DNA of 64,000 nt from Quercus robur (taxonomy: Eukaryota > Streptophyta > Magnoliopsida > Fagales > Fagaceae), in the NCBI RefSeq assembly GCF_932294415.1, contig NC_065545.1, positions 19,472,857-19,536,856 on the forward strand, in the 5' to 3' direction. Below the pieces are notes generated by a model. The model saw nothing but the letters and a program-made list of their open reading frames with translations, was not told the DNA's origin and made no database searches. Positions 37,436-48,552 of the stretch are shown one piece after another (positions within the stretch are counted from its first letter, which is position 1; every line of letters begins with the position of its first letter). A program made the position numbers and the translations under genes.

Positions 37436-38214
37436 CCTTTCCTTTTCAAGCCATCCAAGCCACTTTCAGGGCCAAGGAGATGGTAAACTACTCTCATTGC
37501 AAGACGAAGGAGGAAGAAGGGAGAAGGATTGCAGCCGTGGACGCCTTCCACGTGGCTAAAAAGAGCAACAGAGAGCTGAAAACCAAGCTGGAGGAGGAGG
37601 AGAAGGAAAGGAAAAGCGTCACCGTGGCCCTGGATACCGTGGAGAGGCAAGCCAAGACCTAGAGGCTACTTCTGTGCAAAGCCGAGGACCAACTGGCCAC
37701 CTCCAAGGAACAGATTGCTGCCCTGAAGAAGAAGTTGGAGGAGGTCGAGATGGCCAAGGCTCAAGCTGAGAAGGCCAAGGAAGAGGCAGAAAAGGTCAAG
37801 GACGAGGTAGAGCAACATGGATACGACATTGGTGTAGCCGAGACCGAGGTCACCCTTAGGGCTAAGGTCCTAGGGGTATATAGAATTTACTGTGCCCAAG
37901 TATGGAATGAAGCCCTTAACCAAGCTAGGGTTGAGGCTTCTTCTATGCTTAGGAAGGCAGAAAGTGTCTACTACCCCCCAGCCATACGCCCTTCAGGCTC
38001 CTCGGGCTCTAAGGCCGCCTCAGCGTCCTCAGAGGCAGGTAAAGGTCAAGGCAGCCCACCCAAAGCCCGTCTTACAGCTAATACTTCCTCCAAGGGGGCA
38101 GAGCGGGCCAAGGATATTGCAAAGACTGGAGATATCAACAAAAAAGTGGTCCAAGGTGCAAACCTGCCTCCAACTACCCCAAAAGATCCTTCCAAGGAAA
38201 AAGAAGTTTCTTAG
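36027..38214 (+). pseudogene. Antisense ORF (aORF) of the Tat-like element, broken
   Basis: Encoded on the strand opposite to gag-pol, between the integrase region and the 3' LTR. N-terminal part (36027-36260): MGLRLTNHDVN*VYNLHYL, YYLKSRYFEVRLIQCLPDSN and FLIVSGEW, with one TAG. After a probable intron (acceptor TGATTATGCAG near 36352) comes RHIAEPNFSLVNKESLDKIL and a Pro-rich and acidic stretch to 36788. This is followed by frameshifted remnants to about 37380. A second intron-like break holds a pure T-run (about 37389-37425). From 37455 a long coiled coil (TKEEEGRRIAAVDAFHVA, AEKAKEEAEKVKDEVEQ) carries one TAG at 37660. The segment YRIYCAQVWNEALNQARVE and a Ser/Lys-rich tail end at 38214. 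Tat elements are known to carry antisense ORFs of uncertain function. No enzymatic motif was seen. Confidence 0.65.
37389..37425 (+). repeat. Poly-T tract
   Basis: About 36 consecutive T residues within the antisense ORF region, following a GTAAG donor-like site. Length is likely variable between copies and error-prone in assembly. Confidence 0.8.
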
Positions 38215-38394
38215 AGCATGGAGCTGGTGTTGGCCACTCTCCCCATACCCCTAAAGGAAGATCCTAAGGCCAAGGCCCAAGTATCCTCCCCGGCAACAAC
38301 TACCCAACCTCCCAAGAATCCAAAAGATAAAATTGTAATAAAAATGAAACAATAGGTTGTCCTTTTTTTTTCTTTTTTTTGTACTTGTGTCAAG

Positions 38395-38900
38395 CTTTTG
38401 TAATCTACTTGCCTTTTTCAGAAGTTCAATATTAATGAAATTTGCAAGTCTTTCCTTTATGAATTTGACATTAACACTGATCCAAACTTAAGCTTTGCTT
38501 GCTTCGACATTTAGAAAAATAGGTAATAATGAAGCATGTCTTGAATTACAAATCTGCATAAGTGACAACATCATTCTCACATATCACACGATCAATAGCA
38601 AAACATGTTCAATTTACCTTAGAGAAAATATACAATAATATAACCTGCATTCAAGTTTAAACTTACTCTGCACCCTACTTATTATTAAGTTTAAGGCAAC
38701 AAAAGGGGTAATCAACTCTTAAACAAGCATATGTAAGCCTGTAAATGCTTTAAGTGATGCTCATGCATATCCATTTGAGTTAGTTACCACAATGAAGATC
38801 TTTGCTGTTTAGAGTAGCTGATCACCCTTGGCATTTAAGTAATCCATAAGAAATACTTGTCTTACCTCAAGTAAGTGGGATGAACTGAGGCTTTGTCTGG
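38395..38900. other. Element-internal non-coding sequence
   Basis: AT-rich sequence between the antisense ORF and the minisatellite. Nothing recognisable was found. Confidence 0.5.
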
Positions 38901-38904
38901 ACAT

Positions 38905-39835
38905 TTGTCAAAAATGATATGAAGTATTGGTGATTAAAGGACATTAATTTATCCAAAGCATGTGGTCCAAGGAGCCAGGCAGAGCTAAGGTTCTATTTGA
39001 TACTTAGAACAATGATTAAAAGATATCAATTTACCTAAGGTATGTAGTCCGAAGAGCCAAGCATGACCAAGGTTCTGTTTGATACTTAGATAGATGTCAG
39101 GGAGTATTAATTTACCCAAGGTATGTGGTCCGAGGAGCCAGGCATGACCAAGATTCTGTTTAATACTTAGAACAGTGATTAAAAGATATCAATTTACCCA
39201 AGGTATGTGGTTCGAGGAGCCAGGCATGACCAATGTTCTGTTTAATACTTAGAACAATAATTAAAAGATATCAATTTACCCAATGTATTTGGTCCGAGGA
39301 GCTAGGCATGACCAAGATTCTGTTTGATACTTAGATAGATGTCAAGGAGTATTAATTTTCTTAAAGTATGTGGTTCGAAGAGCCAGGCATGACCAAGGTT
39401 CTGTTTGATACTTAAATAGATGTCAAGGAGTATTAATTTTCCTAAAGTATGTGATTCGAGGAGCCAAGCATGATCAAGGTTCTGTTTAATACTTAGAACA
39501 GTGATTAAAAGATATCAATTTACCCAAGGTATGTGATCCGAGGAGTCAGGCATGACCAAGGTTCTGTTTGATACTTAGATAGATGTCAAGGAGTATTAAT
39601 TTTCCCAAAGTATGTGGTCCGAGGAGCCAGGCATGACCAAGGTTCTGTTTAATACTTAGAACAGTGATTAATAGATATCAATTTACCCAAGGTATGTGGT
39701 CCGAGAAACCAGACATGACCAAGGTTCTGTTTGATACTTAGATAGATGTCAAGGAGTATTAATTTTCCTAAGACATGTGGTCCAAAGAGCCAGGCATGAC
39801 CAAGGTTCTATTTAATACTAAGATTGATAATAGAA
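38905..39835 (-). repeat. Minisatellite of about 80-bp units inside the element
   Basis: Eleven diverged copies of a unit of about 80-83 bp containing CCAAGGTATGTGGTCCGAGG, AGCCAGGCATGACCAAG and TTCTGTTT(G/A)ATACTTAG. Two subtypes alternate: one continues AACAGTGATTAAAAGATATC, the other ATAGATGTCAAGGAGTATT. The TTCTGTTT-type anchor falls near 38990, 39070, 39150, 39231, 39313, 39397, 39477, 39556, 39640, 39721 and 39800. Confidence 0.9.
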
Positions 39836-39967
39836 CGCATGACATACAATATAGAAGACCCAAATGTGGTGAAGAAAGCTTTTATTAATAATAGTACATT
39901 CTCAGGTTATTTATATTCCAGAGGCGTGGTACAGCCTTTTCCTTTAGATCCTTAAAATAATATGCCC

Positions 39968-40941
39968 CTATTCTGGCCACCGATGTGATACGATATGGCC
40001 TTCCCAATTGGGTCCCAATTTTCCCCATGCTGGGTTTTTTGCAGTACCTAAAACCTTTCTTAAGACCAAGTCTCCAACTGTCAGTGGCCTTAACTTTACG
40101 TTGGCATCATACCCCTGCTTGAACTTGTGTTGATAGTAGGCCAATTGGACCATGGCATTCTCTCTTCGTTTTTCAATTAAGTCTAAACTCTTATCCAACA
40201 GCCCATTATTGTTGCTCGAAGTGAAAGAACTCATTCTCAGTGTAGGGAATCCAGTCTCCAAATGAATGACAGCCTCGACCCCATAAGTCATCGAGAAGGG
40301 CATCTCCCCAGTGGATTTGCGATGAGTAGTTCGGTAAGTCCAAAGGACGTGTGGCAGCTCTTCCACCCATTTTCCCTTCACGTAGTCCAATCTCTTTTTA
40401 AGTCCATTCACTATGACCTCATTGACAGCCTTAACCTGTCCATTCCCTTGTGGATAAGCCGGAGTAGAATACCTGTTCTTTATTCCCAGATCGCAGCAGT
40501 ATCTTATTTCTTGCTGCCTTGGGGAAAGGACCTACAATGTCCAAGCCCCATTAAGTAAAAGGCCAGGGGCTGGACAGTGGATTGAGGACTCCATCAGGTT
40601 AATGAATGTTTGGTGCAAATCTTTGGCATTAGTCACACTTCTTCACATATTCCTGTACTTCTTTCTGCATATTTGGCCACCAATAACCTTGTATAAGGGC
40701 CCTGTGAGATAAAGATCTGCCCCCCTGTGTTGTTTCCACAAATCCCTTCATGTAATTCTTCTAGGAGCAACTCAACTACTTTAGGGTGTACGCATAGCAG
40801 GTATGGGCTAGAGAAGGATCTTTTATACAACTTTTGGTCCTCGGACAGCCAAAACCGAGGAGCTTTTCTCCGTATCTTGTCAGCCTCGGACTTACTCTCA
40901 GGCAGGACATCTTCCTTAAGAAATAGCACAATAGGATCCAT
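39968..40941 (-). pseudogene. Integrase, with catalytic core deleted
   Basis: The N-terminal zinc region (HEGICGNNTGG, 40750 down) has Asn where the second His is expected, then frameshifts. After remnants that read like the approach to the core, sequence jumps at about 40500 from the KAARNK-like end to YCCDLGIKNRYSTPAYPQGNG. The central part holding the two Asp residues is therefore missing. The third catalytic position reads NGQVKAVNE, that is Lys instead of Glu. The C-terminal part (40411-39968: WVEELPHVLWTYRTTHRKST, GDLVLRKVLG) is open and ends WPE. Integration activity is impossible. Confidence 0.8.
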
Positions 40942-41526
40942 CTAGTTAGGCCCCATCCTTATTTGGTGAACATGAACCACATTCCTTTCCACTTCGGAGG
41001 GTTTGCACAAGTTCTCCACAAGGATTACCTGAGGTAAGCTCTGGGCCGAGAAGGTTGCCAGTGTGGCGAGAGAGTCTACATGTGCATTTCTACTTCTAGG
41101 AACTTGTGATAAAATAAAATACTCAAATTCAGACTGTAAGTGTCTAACCTGGCTCAAATATTTTTGCATTCTAGGATCTCTTGCTTCCAGCTTTCCCTGG
41201 ACTTGGCTTACAACCAGCCTTGAGTCAGAGAATCTCTCCACTGCTTTTCCATCCATTTTTTGAACCATGGTTGTCCCTACCAACAGAGATTTGTACTCGG
41301 CCTCATTGTTTATGGCCGAGAATCCCAGTCTCAAGGATTTCTCAATTGTGATCTTCTCCGGAGATACCAGAACTAGCCCCACCCCAGATCCTCTATGATT
41401 AGCTACACTACCAATGTAGACCTTCCAAAATAAGGGCTCTTGCAAGGAAATTACACCAACTGATTTTCCATCCATGTTTTGCTCCTCTAATCTATCTTCT
41501 GATAGGGTCTCGACAAACTCAGCCAC
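40942..41526 (-). pseudogene. Second RNase H-like domain of the element
   Basis: Distinct from the RT-linked RNase H. VYIGSVANHRGSGVGLVLVS, FSAINNEAEYKSLLVG and FSDSRLVVSQVQGKLEARD form an RNase H fold of the type called archaeal RNH in Tat elements. The first catalytic Asp (usually VDG) reads IGS here. The Glu in NNEAEY and Asp in SDSR remain. A TAG separates it from the following integrase region. Confidence 0.75.
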
Positions 41527-41539
41527 CAGGTCGACGAGG

Positions 41540-42995
41540 ACCTGACCTTTGACAAGGTGCGAGGCATATATTTGATATCAAAGGGCCCTAGGATCGTGCC
41601 CCATTTTGCAATTCTCCCTATGTAGTCAACGCTTCGAAGTAGAGATCTGAGCGGGAGCTGAGTCAAGACAACAACCGTGTGAGATTGGAAATAATGAGGG
41701 AGCTCATGCGTACCATGCACCACTGCCAGAATGGCCTTCTTAAGTGGTAAGTATCGAACCTTAACTTCATGTAGTGACTTGCTCACGTAATAGACTGGCC
41801 TCTACACACCACTGTCAACTCGGATTAACACCAAACTTACTGCGTGGGAGGCCACTACAATGTAAGCAAATAGAACCTCGTCCACCTCGAGCCTGAACAT
41901 AATGGGTGGCCAAGAAAGGTACTCTTTCAACTGCTGGAAAGCTAGGGCACACTCCTCAATCCATTCAAACCCCTCCCATTTGTTCAACAACTGAAAGAAA
42001 GGCCTACACCTTACTGCTGACCGAGAGATGAATCGGTGTAGAGCAGCAGTCATCCCAGTTAGCCTTTGGATCTCTTTGGGATTCCGAGGTGGTTGTAGGT
42101 TGTTGATTGCCTTGATTTGGTTAGGGTTGACTTCAATTCCGTGGTGTGTGACCATGTAGCCCAAGAACTTCCCTGATCTGACACCAAATGAACATTTGGA
42201 AGCATTAAGTCGCAGCTTATGCCTCCTCAAGATCTAAAAAATATTCTCGAGGTCATTGACGTGCTCAGATTCCAACTTGCTCTTGACCACTATGTCATCT
42301 ATATAGACCTTAACGTTTTTCTCTAACTGTGGCTCAAACATCTTGGTCATTATCCTTTGGTAGGTAGCCCCTGCATTCTTTAAACCAAAAGGCATCACCT
42401 TGTAATGGTAATTCCCAATAGGGTTGAGAAAGGTTGTCCTCTCTTGATCGTCCAAGGCAAAAGGTATTTGATGGTACCCTTAAAAGGCATCCAAAAAGCT
42501 CATCCAAGGATGGCCTACCGTTGCATCCACTAGTTGATCAATCTGAGGCATGGGGAAGGGGTTCTTTGGGCAAACTTTGTTCAAATCCGTAAAATCTACA
42601 CATACACGCCACTTCCCACTCTTCTTCTTTACCACCATTGTATTAGCCAGCCATTCAGGGTAGAACACCTCTTTAATAGCCTCGATTCGCTTAAGTTTCA
42701 TCATCTCATCTTTGACTGCGTCAGAATGATCCTTAGATGAGCGCCGAGGTGGTTGCTTTATGGGAACAACAGACGAGTTGATGTTCAAATGATGACAGAT
42801 GAAGTTCGGATCCACCCCTGAAGTTTCGTAAGCATTCCAAGCGAATACGTCAATGTTCCTTTTAAGGAATTCCAATAACTCCTCTTTCTCTTGAGGTGGT
42901 AGTTGAGCCCCAACTTGAAAAAACTTCTCTAAATCACCACTTACAATAAATTTCTCTAAATCTTCACATTTAGCATCCTTGGTTGGCCCCTTCAC
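41540..42995 (-). pseudogene. Reverse transcriptase and RNase H, broken
   Basis: RT of Ty3/gypsy type. It contains WLANTMVVKKKSGKWRVCVD, FTDLNKVCPKNPFPMP, MPFGLKNAGATYQRIM, the catalytic VYIDDIVVKSK (YxDD) and KCSFGVRSGKFLGYMVTHHG. The connecting RNase H part follows (FAYIVVASHAVSLVL, HELPHYFQSHTVVVLTQ). The parts share one frame but carry TAA (42478, between DAF and GYHQ), TAG (42232, after LENIF) and TAG (41799, before RPVYYVSKSL). A frameshift occurs near 41560. Confidence 0.85.
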
Positions 42996-43019
42996 GGTTA
43001 ATACCAGAGACTTTGATTG

Positions 43020-43700
43020 TTATAAGCCACCCTCAATAGAAGTTGAGGCCTCAGTTGCTGGCTGATGCAAAATTGCAGACACAAGGCATTGCCTATCCAT
43101 TGATTGATCCCCTATTAGCTCTTCAATCTGGTCTCTTGACGGATACTTCACTTTTTCATGCAGAGTTGAAGAAACAGCTCCTAGGGTATGGAGCCATGGT
43201 CTAGCCACAATGGCTGTGTAGGGTGAGTATGCGTCTACCACAATGAAATCTACTTCCATCACCTCCGAGCCAGCCTGAACAAGCATCCTAATCTGGCCTC
43301 TTGAAATAACAACTTTCCCATTAAAACTTACCAAAGGTGAATCATAAACTGTTAAATCTTCAGGCTTTAAGTTCAACCCCTTATACAAGTCAGGGTACAT
43401 GACTTCTACACAACTATCTTGGTCTACCATTACTTTCTTAACATCATACCCCCTTTATTCTGAGGGTAACTACCAAAGCATCATCATGTGGTTGGATGGT
43501 TCCAATCTTGTCTTCGTTCGAGAAGCTCAACGGTGGTCGAACCTCTATCCTAGCTCTCTTCGACTTGGAGTAAGAGTCCTCGGGCGGTAGCCTAGCTACA
43601 GACATCACCCTGGAAGAGTGAGAGCTAGTTCTCCCAAGTGCAGCAAAAATGACATTTATGGTACCTAGTGGGAGCCTTGAAGGAGTATTCCCCCGAGCCC
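43020..43700 (-). pseudogene. Aspartic protease region of the element
   Basis: Between gag and RT. VMVDQDSCVEVMYPDLYKGL occupies the place of the retropepsin active site (usually D-S/T-G; here DQDS). It is followed by VISRGQIRMLVQ, VDFIVVDAYSPYTAIVARPW and LHTLGAVSSTLHEKVKYP, which are usual for this region of plant gypsy elements. A frame change occurs near 43435-43450. Confidence 0.7.
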
Positions 43701-43710
43701 TTGACCTTGA

Positions 43711-45035
43711 TTAGGCCCCTTGTCCGTTAGGCCGGTACAGAAATTGTTGCAACTTTCCTTCCTTGACCAGTTGCTCCAGATGGTTCCACAGTGTTCTACA
43801 GTCCTCAGTGGTATGTCTCCTCTCTTGGTGATATTGGCAGTGAAGGCTTTGGTTGTGCCTCGAAGGGTCTCCACTCATTCTATTCGGCCACTTGAAGTAT
43901 GGCTCGTTTTTTATCTTCTTCAAAACTTGATGCACTGATTCTTTGAACACAACGTTAACCGCTTGAGGAGCTACAGGCTCTGGCTGCCCAGCAAAATCCC
44001 TCTGGCGTCTGTTATTATTGTAACGGTATAACCTGAAATCTCTCCTCTCCTGAGGGATAACCTTACCTTTTCCCTTGCCTTGCTACTAGTCCTCTTCAAC
44101 CCTCTTATACTGATCAATCAGATCCATGAGTTGGCGTACACTAGTAATAGGTTTCCCAGTCAAAGACTTCCTTAAGCCATGCTCGCAGGTAGGGCGAGCT
44201 TGAAGGTGCTGATGGCTACATCGTCAAAATCACCATCTATCTCGTTGAACATCTCCCAATATTTGTCCGAATATGTTTTCAAGGTTTCCCCTTCTCTCAT
44301 GGACAGAGACAGCAAAGAAGCTAAAGTTTGAGGAACCCTGCTGCACATAATAAAGCGAGATCCAAACGCCTGAGTGAGTTCCTTGAAGGAATCAATGGAA
44401 CCTGCCCTTAGACCATCAAACCACCTCATTGTCACAGGCCCCAAACTGAATGGGAATATCTTGCACATCAAGGCCTCGTTCTTGGTGTGTACAGCCATCC
44501 TCTTATTGAAATAGCTAACATGCTCCATAGAGTCTATTCTACCATTGCACATAGTGAATGTGGGCTGAGTGAACCGCCAAAGAAGTCTCCCTCCCTCAAT
44601 CCAGCGCGTGAAAGGTGACCTAAAAATTTGGTTGAGCGCTTTACTCATAGCGTCGTTTCCCTTGCCAACCGAAGACAAATTTCTATTTCTACGCTCATGA
44701 TAATAGTCCTCATCATTTGAGAAAGACTCGTTAGGAGGAGTTCTTGATCTGCGCCTATAACTGCCATCCTCTTCACCATTGGAAGAGAAGTCAGAATTGG
44801 ATGGAGCTTGCCTTCGTCGTTCCTGGCGCAAGCTTCTCTTTAAGTGATCAATTTCCTTCCACATGGCTTTGGTATCTTTCTCCTAGGAGAGATGGCTACC
44901 ACCCCGAGAATGGCTTTTACCAGTATGGGTAGTATGTACACTTCCCTCCCGGTCTCTCCTTTGCTCAAGTTCATGGAAGTGATTTTGACATTGAAACCCC
45001 ATGGATTCTACCTGGTTTGAACCTAAACTTACCAT
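43711..45035 (-). pseudogene. Gag of the Ty3/gypsy element, broken
   Basis: The likely start is ATG at 45035 (MVSLGSNQVESMGFQ). A TAG at 44883-44885 cuts the frame before MWKEIDHLKRSLRQERRR. The capsid-like domain is at 44560-44180 (FTRWIEGGRLLWRFTQPTF, FPFSLGPVTMRWFDGLR, SFKELTQAFGSRFI, YSDKYWEMFNEIDG). A one-base shift near 44180 moves the rest to another frame, which holds two adjacent TAG codons near 44085. The zinc-knuckle-like region HCQYHQERRHTTEDCRTLW follows (about 43835-43780). Confidence 0.8.
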
Positions 45036-45064
45036 AGTTGAATGTCAGAGTCACTATCACACTA

Positions 45065-45088
45065 GTAATTCCCACAGACGGCGCTAAT
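45065..45088 (-). promoter_or_regulatory. Primer-binding site of the Ty3/gypsy element
   Basis: Immediately inside the 5' LTR the sense strand reads ATTAGCGCCGTCTGTGGGAA. Plant gypsy elements commonly have TGGCGCCGTCTGTGGGAA here; one change (GGCGCC to AGCGCC) is visible. It marks the minus orientation of the element. Confidence 0.75.
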
Positions 45089-45906
45089 TGTAAGGACCTG
45101 AATTGATTTCCTAGCCCAAGGTATGAATGGACTTAGGCCCAAGAAGCCCAAAACAATGAATTTGTAGAAAATGAGTTAGAAAAACTAAGCTTTAGTTAAC
45201 CAATCAACAAGTTAGGTAGGCTTGATGACAAAGGAGTGAAAATATATAGGTTTAAAATGAAGGAAGAACATCTTCGGCAATGTCCGAGGAGACTGATTTT
45301 TATACAATGTTCTTAAGTATGGTTACAAGTCTGGTTCTATATTGCTACAGTGTTTCTTTCTTGGTTTTTCTGGTCCCTCTTCCATGGTGGGTCTCTTCCG
45401 TTATATAGTTCCCTTCAAACAATCCTGGCCTTCCATTTGTTGATCATCCAAGTTTCTATTTGAGTATCCATCCCATCGAACACCCCTCAAGCGTCTTTGT
45501 GCGTTGGGACAGCAAATCTAGGCTTGTTTAGGGGTCTTCTCCACATTAATGCAGCCAGAAAGTTAGCTGCAGAGCCTTTAATGCGATGGTAGTAGCTTTC
45601 TCCCTAGATATTTTAGGACTTCCCCTTGTCTTATGTTTCTGTAATGCCCATCCATACCAACAGAATTTCCTAGAACATTCCCTTGAATTACAGACCACCT
45701 TTGCTGACCTCGGCCTTAATCAGCCGAGGATGCATTCATCCTCGGACAACCCTTCTGGGTCGTTATGACCACAAATGACTTCTTCATTCACTAAAATAAA
45801 CTCCCTTGACAATGTCCACTCCTGCTCGGACGACCCCTTGTCTTCAGATTGGGCCACCAGCCCAATATTTGCATGGATCACGAGCTCCTGGCCCAATACC
45901 CCTATA
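45089..45906 (-). repeat. LTR (5' LTR of the minus-strand element)
   Basis: Plus-strand start TGTAAGGACCTGAATTGAT; end CAATACCCCTATA, where the other LTR ends CTACA. So the sense-strand start is TATAGGGG rather than TGTAGGGG, a point change in the terminal dinucleotide. Otherwise it is collinear with 34389-35211. Confidence 0.88.
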
Positions 45907-48549
45907 TATAGATTAAAATTCACCAATTCCTAACAACTTAAACTTTTAGAGAAATTTGTAATTTAATGTTGTGTTCCCAAAAAATGGGTGTAGGTTCATT
46001 ATTTGATAATACAACAACAACAAACAAAACCTTAGTCTTAAAAATTATTTGATAAATAAATAAATAAAGCATTTTACATCTACTTTCATAAATGACAATT
46101 TTTTTAAAAAAAATTATCGTACAATTAAATATGTCCTAAGTACTAACAATCATGGTTGTCATATCAAGTGTCGAATCGTACAATCCTACTCAACCAAAAA
46201 GACTCGGATCGCAATAGGATCCTATATATGTCAAGATCGCATGTAGGATTAGTTGGATTGTTTGAAATCGGTAGGATTGAACCAATCTTACTTTCCCGAT
46301 GATCCTACTAAAAACCTAAATTTGTTTTGAGTTGTCTTTAAAAAAAAGTCCAATCAACTCAATGGATAGAAACGACCCAATATGCCCATAATATAAATCA
46401 AAACAACCTTTTCACTTCATCTTTATTTCCAAATTGCTTTTGGATTTTATATTATAGCTAGCTACTTAACTAGTTGCCATTCACAAACTTATTCTAGATT
46501 TTGAACTTGGAAAATATTTTCCAAAGGTGTTGATACTTGGTGGCTAATTAAACATTTGGTAAACTTTAATTTTTGGATACATTGTGTTAAAGCTTAAATA
46601 TATTTGTTTCATTATTATAGAGTATAGACATAGCCACATTGGTTTCACAGTAATTCATGGTATAAAAATGACATCATATTGATGCAAATATTTTTTTTTT
46701 AAGATAAATTCATACTTTAATTATGAGATTATTTAACATACAAAGCCACTATAAATGTTTTTTTGTTTTTTGTTTCCCAAAAAATAGGATCTTACGATCC
46801 ACTATTCACAATCCCACTAACCTCCCACGATCCTATGTAAGATCCCTAATTAGACAACCATGTCACCCATTACCTACCATACCCACCAAGAACTCATCCC
46901 CTCATTTCCACCATCACCACCCAATAGGGGCATAGCCAGGATTTTCATTTGAGGGGCCGAGTTGCAAATATTGATACAATAATTACAATGCATGAATCTA
47001 TTGAATACAAAATTACCAAGTTTGATATATCATCATATTCTTAAACATTAATGAAGATACAAAAACTCTCTATTAAAACTTTCCTATTTATTTTTTTTAT
47101 AATGTATTATTTCAATACCTAATTTCAAGCCTAAAAAAATCATTTTAAAATAAATGATAATACACTAACTTTCTTTTTTCATGTGAGAAAAGATGATATA
47201 CTAACGTAGGAGAGAGATAATACATTATCATATAGCAATAGAATAACACTAATATGGTTGTAGTATAGCCTATAGCCTAGCACTAGTAAAGTTGTAGTAT
47301 AGTTTCATGCCCCCCAAGGAGCAACATATCTCTACCCCTGCCACCTAATCTCTCACCCCTTACTTACCATTTTCAACTTCGCTCATTTACACCCGCCCAT
47401 TTGAGGGGTATAAGTTTATTTTTTGGGCCTATAACCTAGCACTAGTATAGTTGTAGTATAGTTCCGTTTTGGACATCTTCATCTACTAGCTGTTTGAAAC
47501 CCTATATTGATACTTTTTATAAACTGGAAACTGTCATTATAGGTTGAACCAATACTAGCAGTTTTAAACCCTCCTTTCCACCCTGGCCACCCAAACCCCA
47601 AAGCTTTACCCACGCTCACCTCATCCCCTCACTTCCACCATGACCGCCTAAACTCCATGCCCACCTCAACCCCTCATTTCCACCTCCACAGTTTGCCATA
47701 TGTCCTCCTCCAAAGGAACCAAGACTCTGCTTCAGTCTGTGAAGCAGCTCATCAAACAAGGGTGGAAGAAGCTTAAGACTATGCCTAAGGGTGAAGGGGT
47801 CATTTTTGTGGGTGAAAATCATGCTAAGGGCATAATCTTTGCCTTCGCTGAACATTTGACCAAATTCTTCCTGAAAAAATGGAAGAAAGAAAGCAAGCTT
47901 GAGGAGGAGAGGACTGAAAAAGGAGAGAGTAGATCCAGCAAAAAGAAGGGAACTGGCGGAGAGATGGGAACCAGCGGAGCTGAGTAAATGTGGAGCTGTG
48001 TTAGTTTTTTTTTTTTTTGGTCGAATTTTATTTTTTTATTTTGTGCGCTAGATTCTTAATGACCAATTTTGGTCTTGTTTTTTCTGTAAGCTAGTATCAC
48101 TTAAACATTTAAAAAATAAAAATAGAACTTATAAAGGTTTTGCATCAGTGCATCACATTGATCAGTGATCACCAGTTATTAACAAAACAAACAAACATAG
48201 AAATCTTGAAGAAAGAGAAGACTAATATTATAGGGCTAAGTATCCTAAATCAAAGTCCGTTTGCACTTTACTATTGTACCACGCTTCTTACTGCCTTTAT
48301 CTATATACCATAACTGGAAAGTAGGATAATGATGAACGGTGAATTATAAAATGGTATGTTAAAATAATAAAGTAAGTTTTTTGATATGTCAAAATGATAT
48401 ATTTATAGAATACTTGATGAGAATGCTCTAATAACAAGACAAAATATCCTTACTATACCTTTTAACTTTCTCTCTTTAAAAAAAAAAAAAATTAAATTCC
48501 ATTAAACTCGCATCAAATAAAATTATTATTTGCCTACAAAATCTCACAA
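45907..48549. other. Intergenic stretch, mostly repeat-like
   Basis: Contains a block rich in GGATCCTA/TAGGATT words (46150-46320) and a GGGGCCGAGTTGCAAAT segment (about 46950) of a kind often seen in dispersed plant repeats. No transposase or complete gene is visible. Confidence 0.4.
47700..47987 (+). CDS. Possible small lysine-rich protein, unknown
   Basis: A 95-codon frame starting MSSSKGTKTLLQSVKQLIKQ, with a lysine- and glutamate-rich C-terminal half (KKWKKESKLEEERTEKGE). Composition is more protein-like than the surroundings. There is no recognised domain and no splice partner. It could be a lineage-specific gene, an exon of a lost gene, or chance. Confidence 0.25.
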   Translation: MSSSKGTKTLLQSVKQLIKQGWKKLKTMPKGEGVIFVGENHAKGIIFAFAEHLTKFFLKKWKKESKLEEERTEKGESRSSKKKGTGGEMGTSGAE

Positions 48550-48552
48550 TTA

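Larger units (their letters stand above)
34389..45906 (-). mobile_element. Ty3/gypsy LTR retrotransposon, Tat-lineage-like, defective
   Basis: An 11.5-kb element whose sense strand is minus. It has matching LTRs at both ends and a primer-binding site just inside the LTR at the high-coordinate end. The order is gag, protease, RT, RNase H, second RNase H and integrase (45.0 to 40.0 kb). A minisatellite follows, then an ORF on the opposite strand before the 3' LTR. A second RNase H and an antisense ORF after integrase are features known from the plant Tat clade, for example Grande and Ogre-type relatives. All frames carry stops or frameshifts. The flanks are TATAT (34384-34388) and TATAG (45907-45911), a 4/5 match for a target-site duplication, weak because the site is AT-rich. 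Confidence 0.9.

Noticed and set aside
38905-39835. CRISPR-like regular repeats
   Set aside because: Units are contiguous, about 80 bp and diverged, with no unique spacers; this is a minisatellite inside a plant retrotransposon.
34389-45906. Autonomous retrotransposon
   Set aside because: Stops in gag, RT and RNase H, a deleted integrase core and frameshifts rule out independent activity.
47700-47987. Confident small gene
   Set aside because: Listed only at low confidence because no domain, partner exon or homologue is recognisable.
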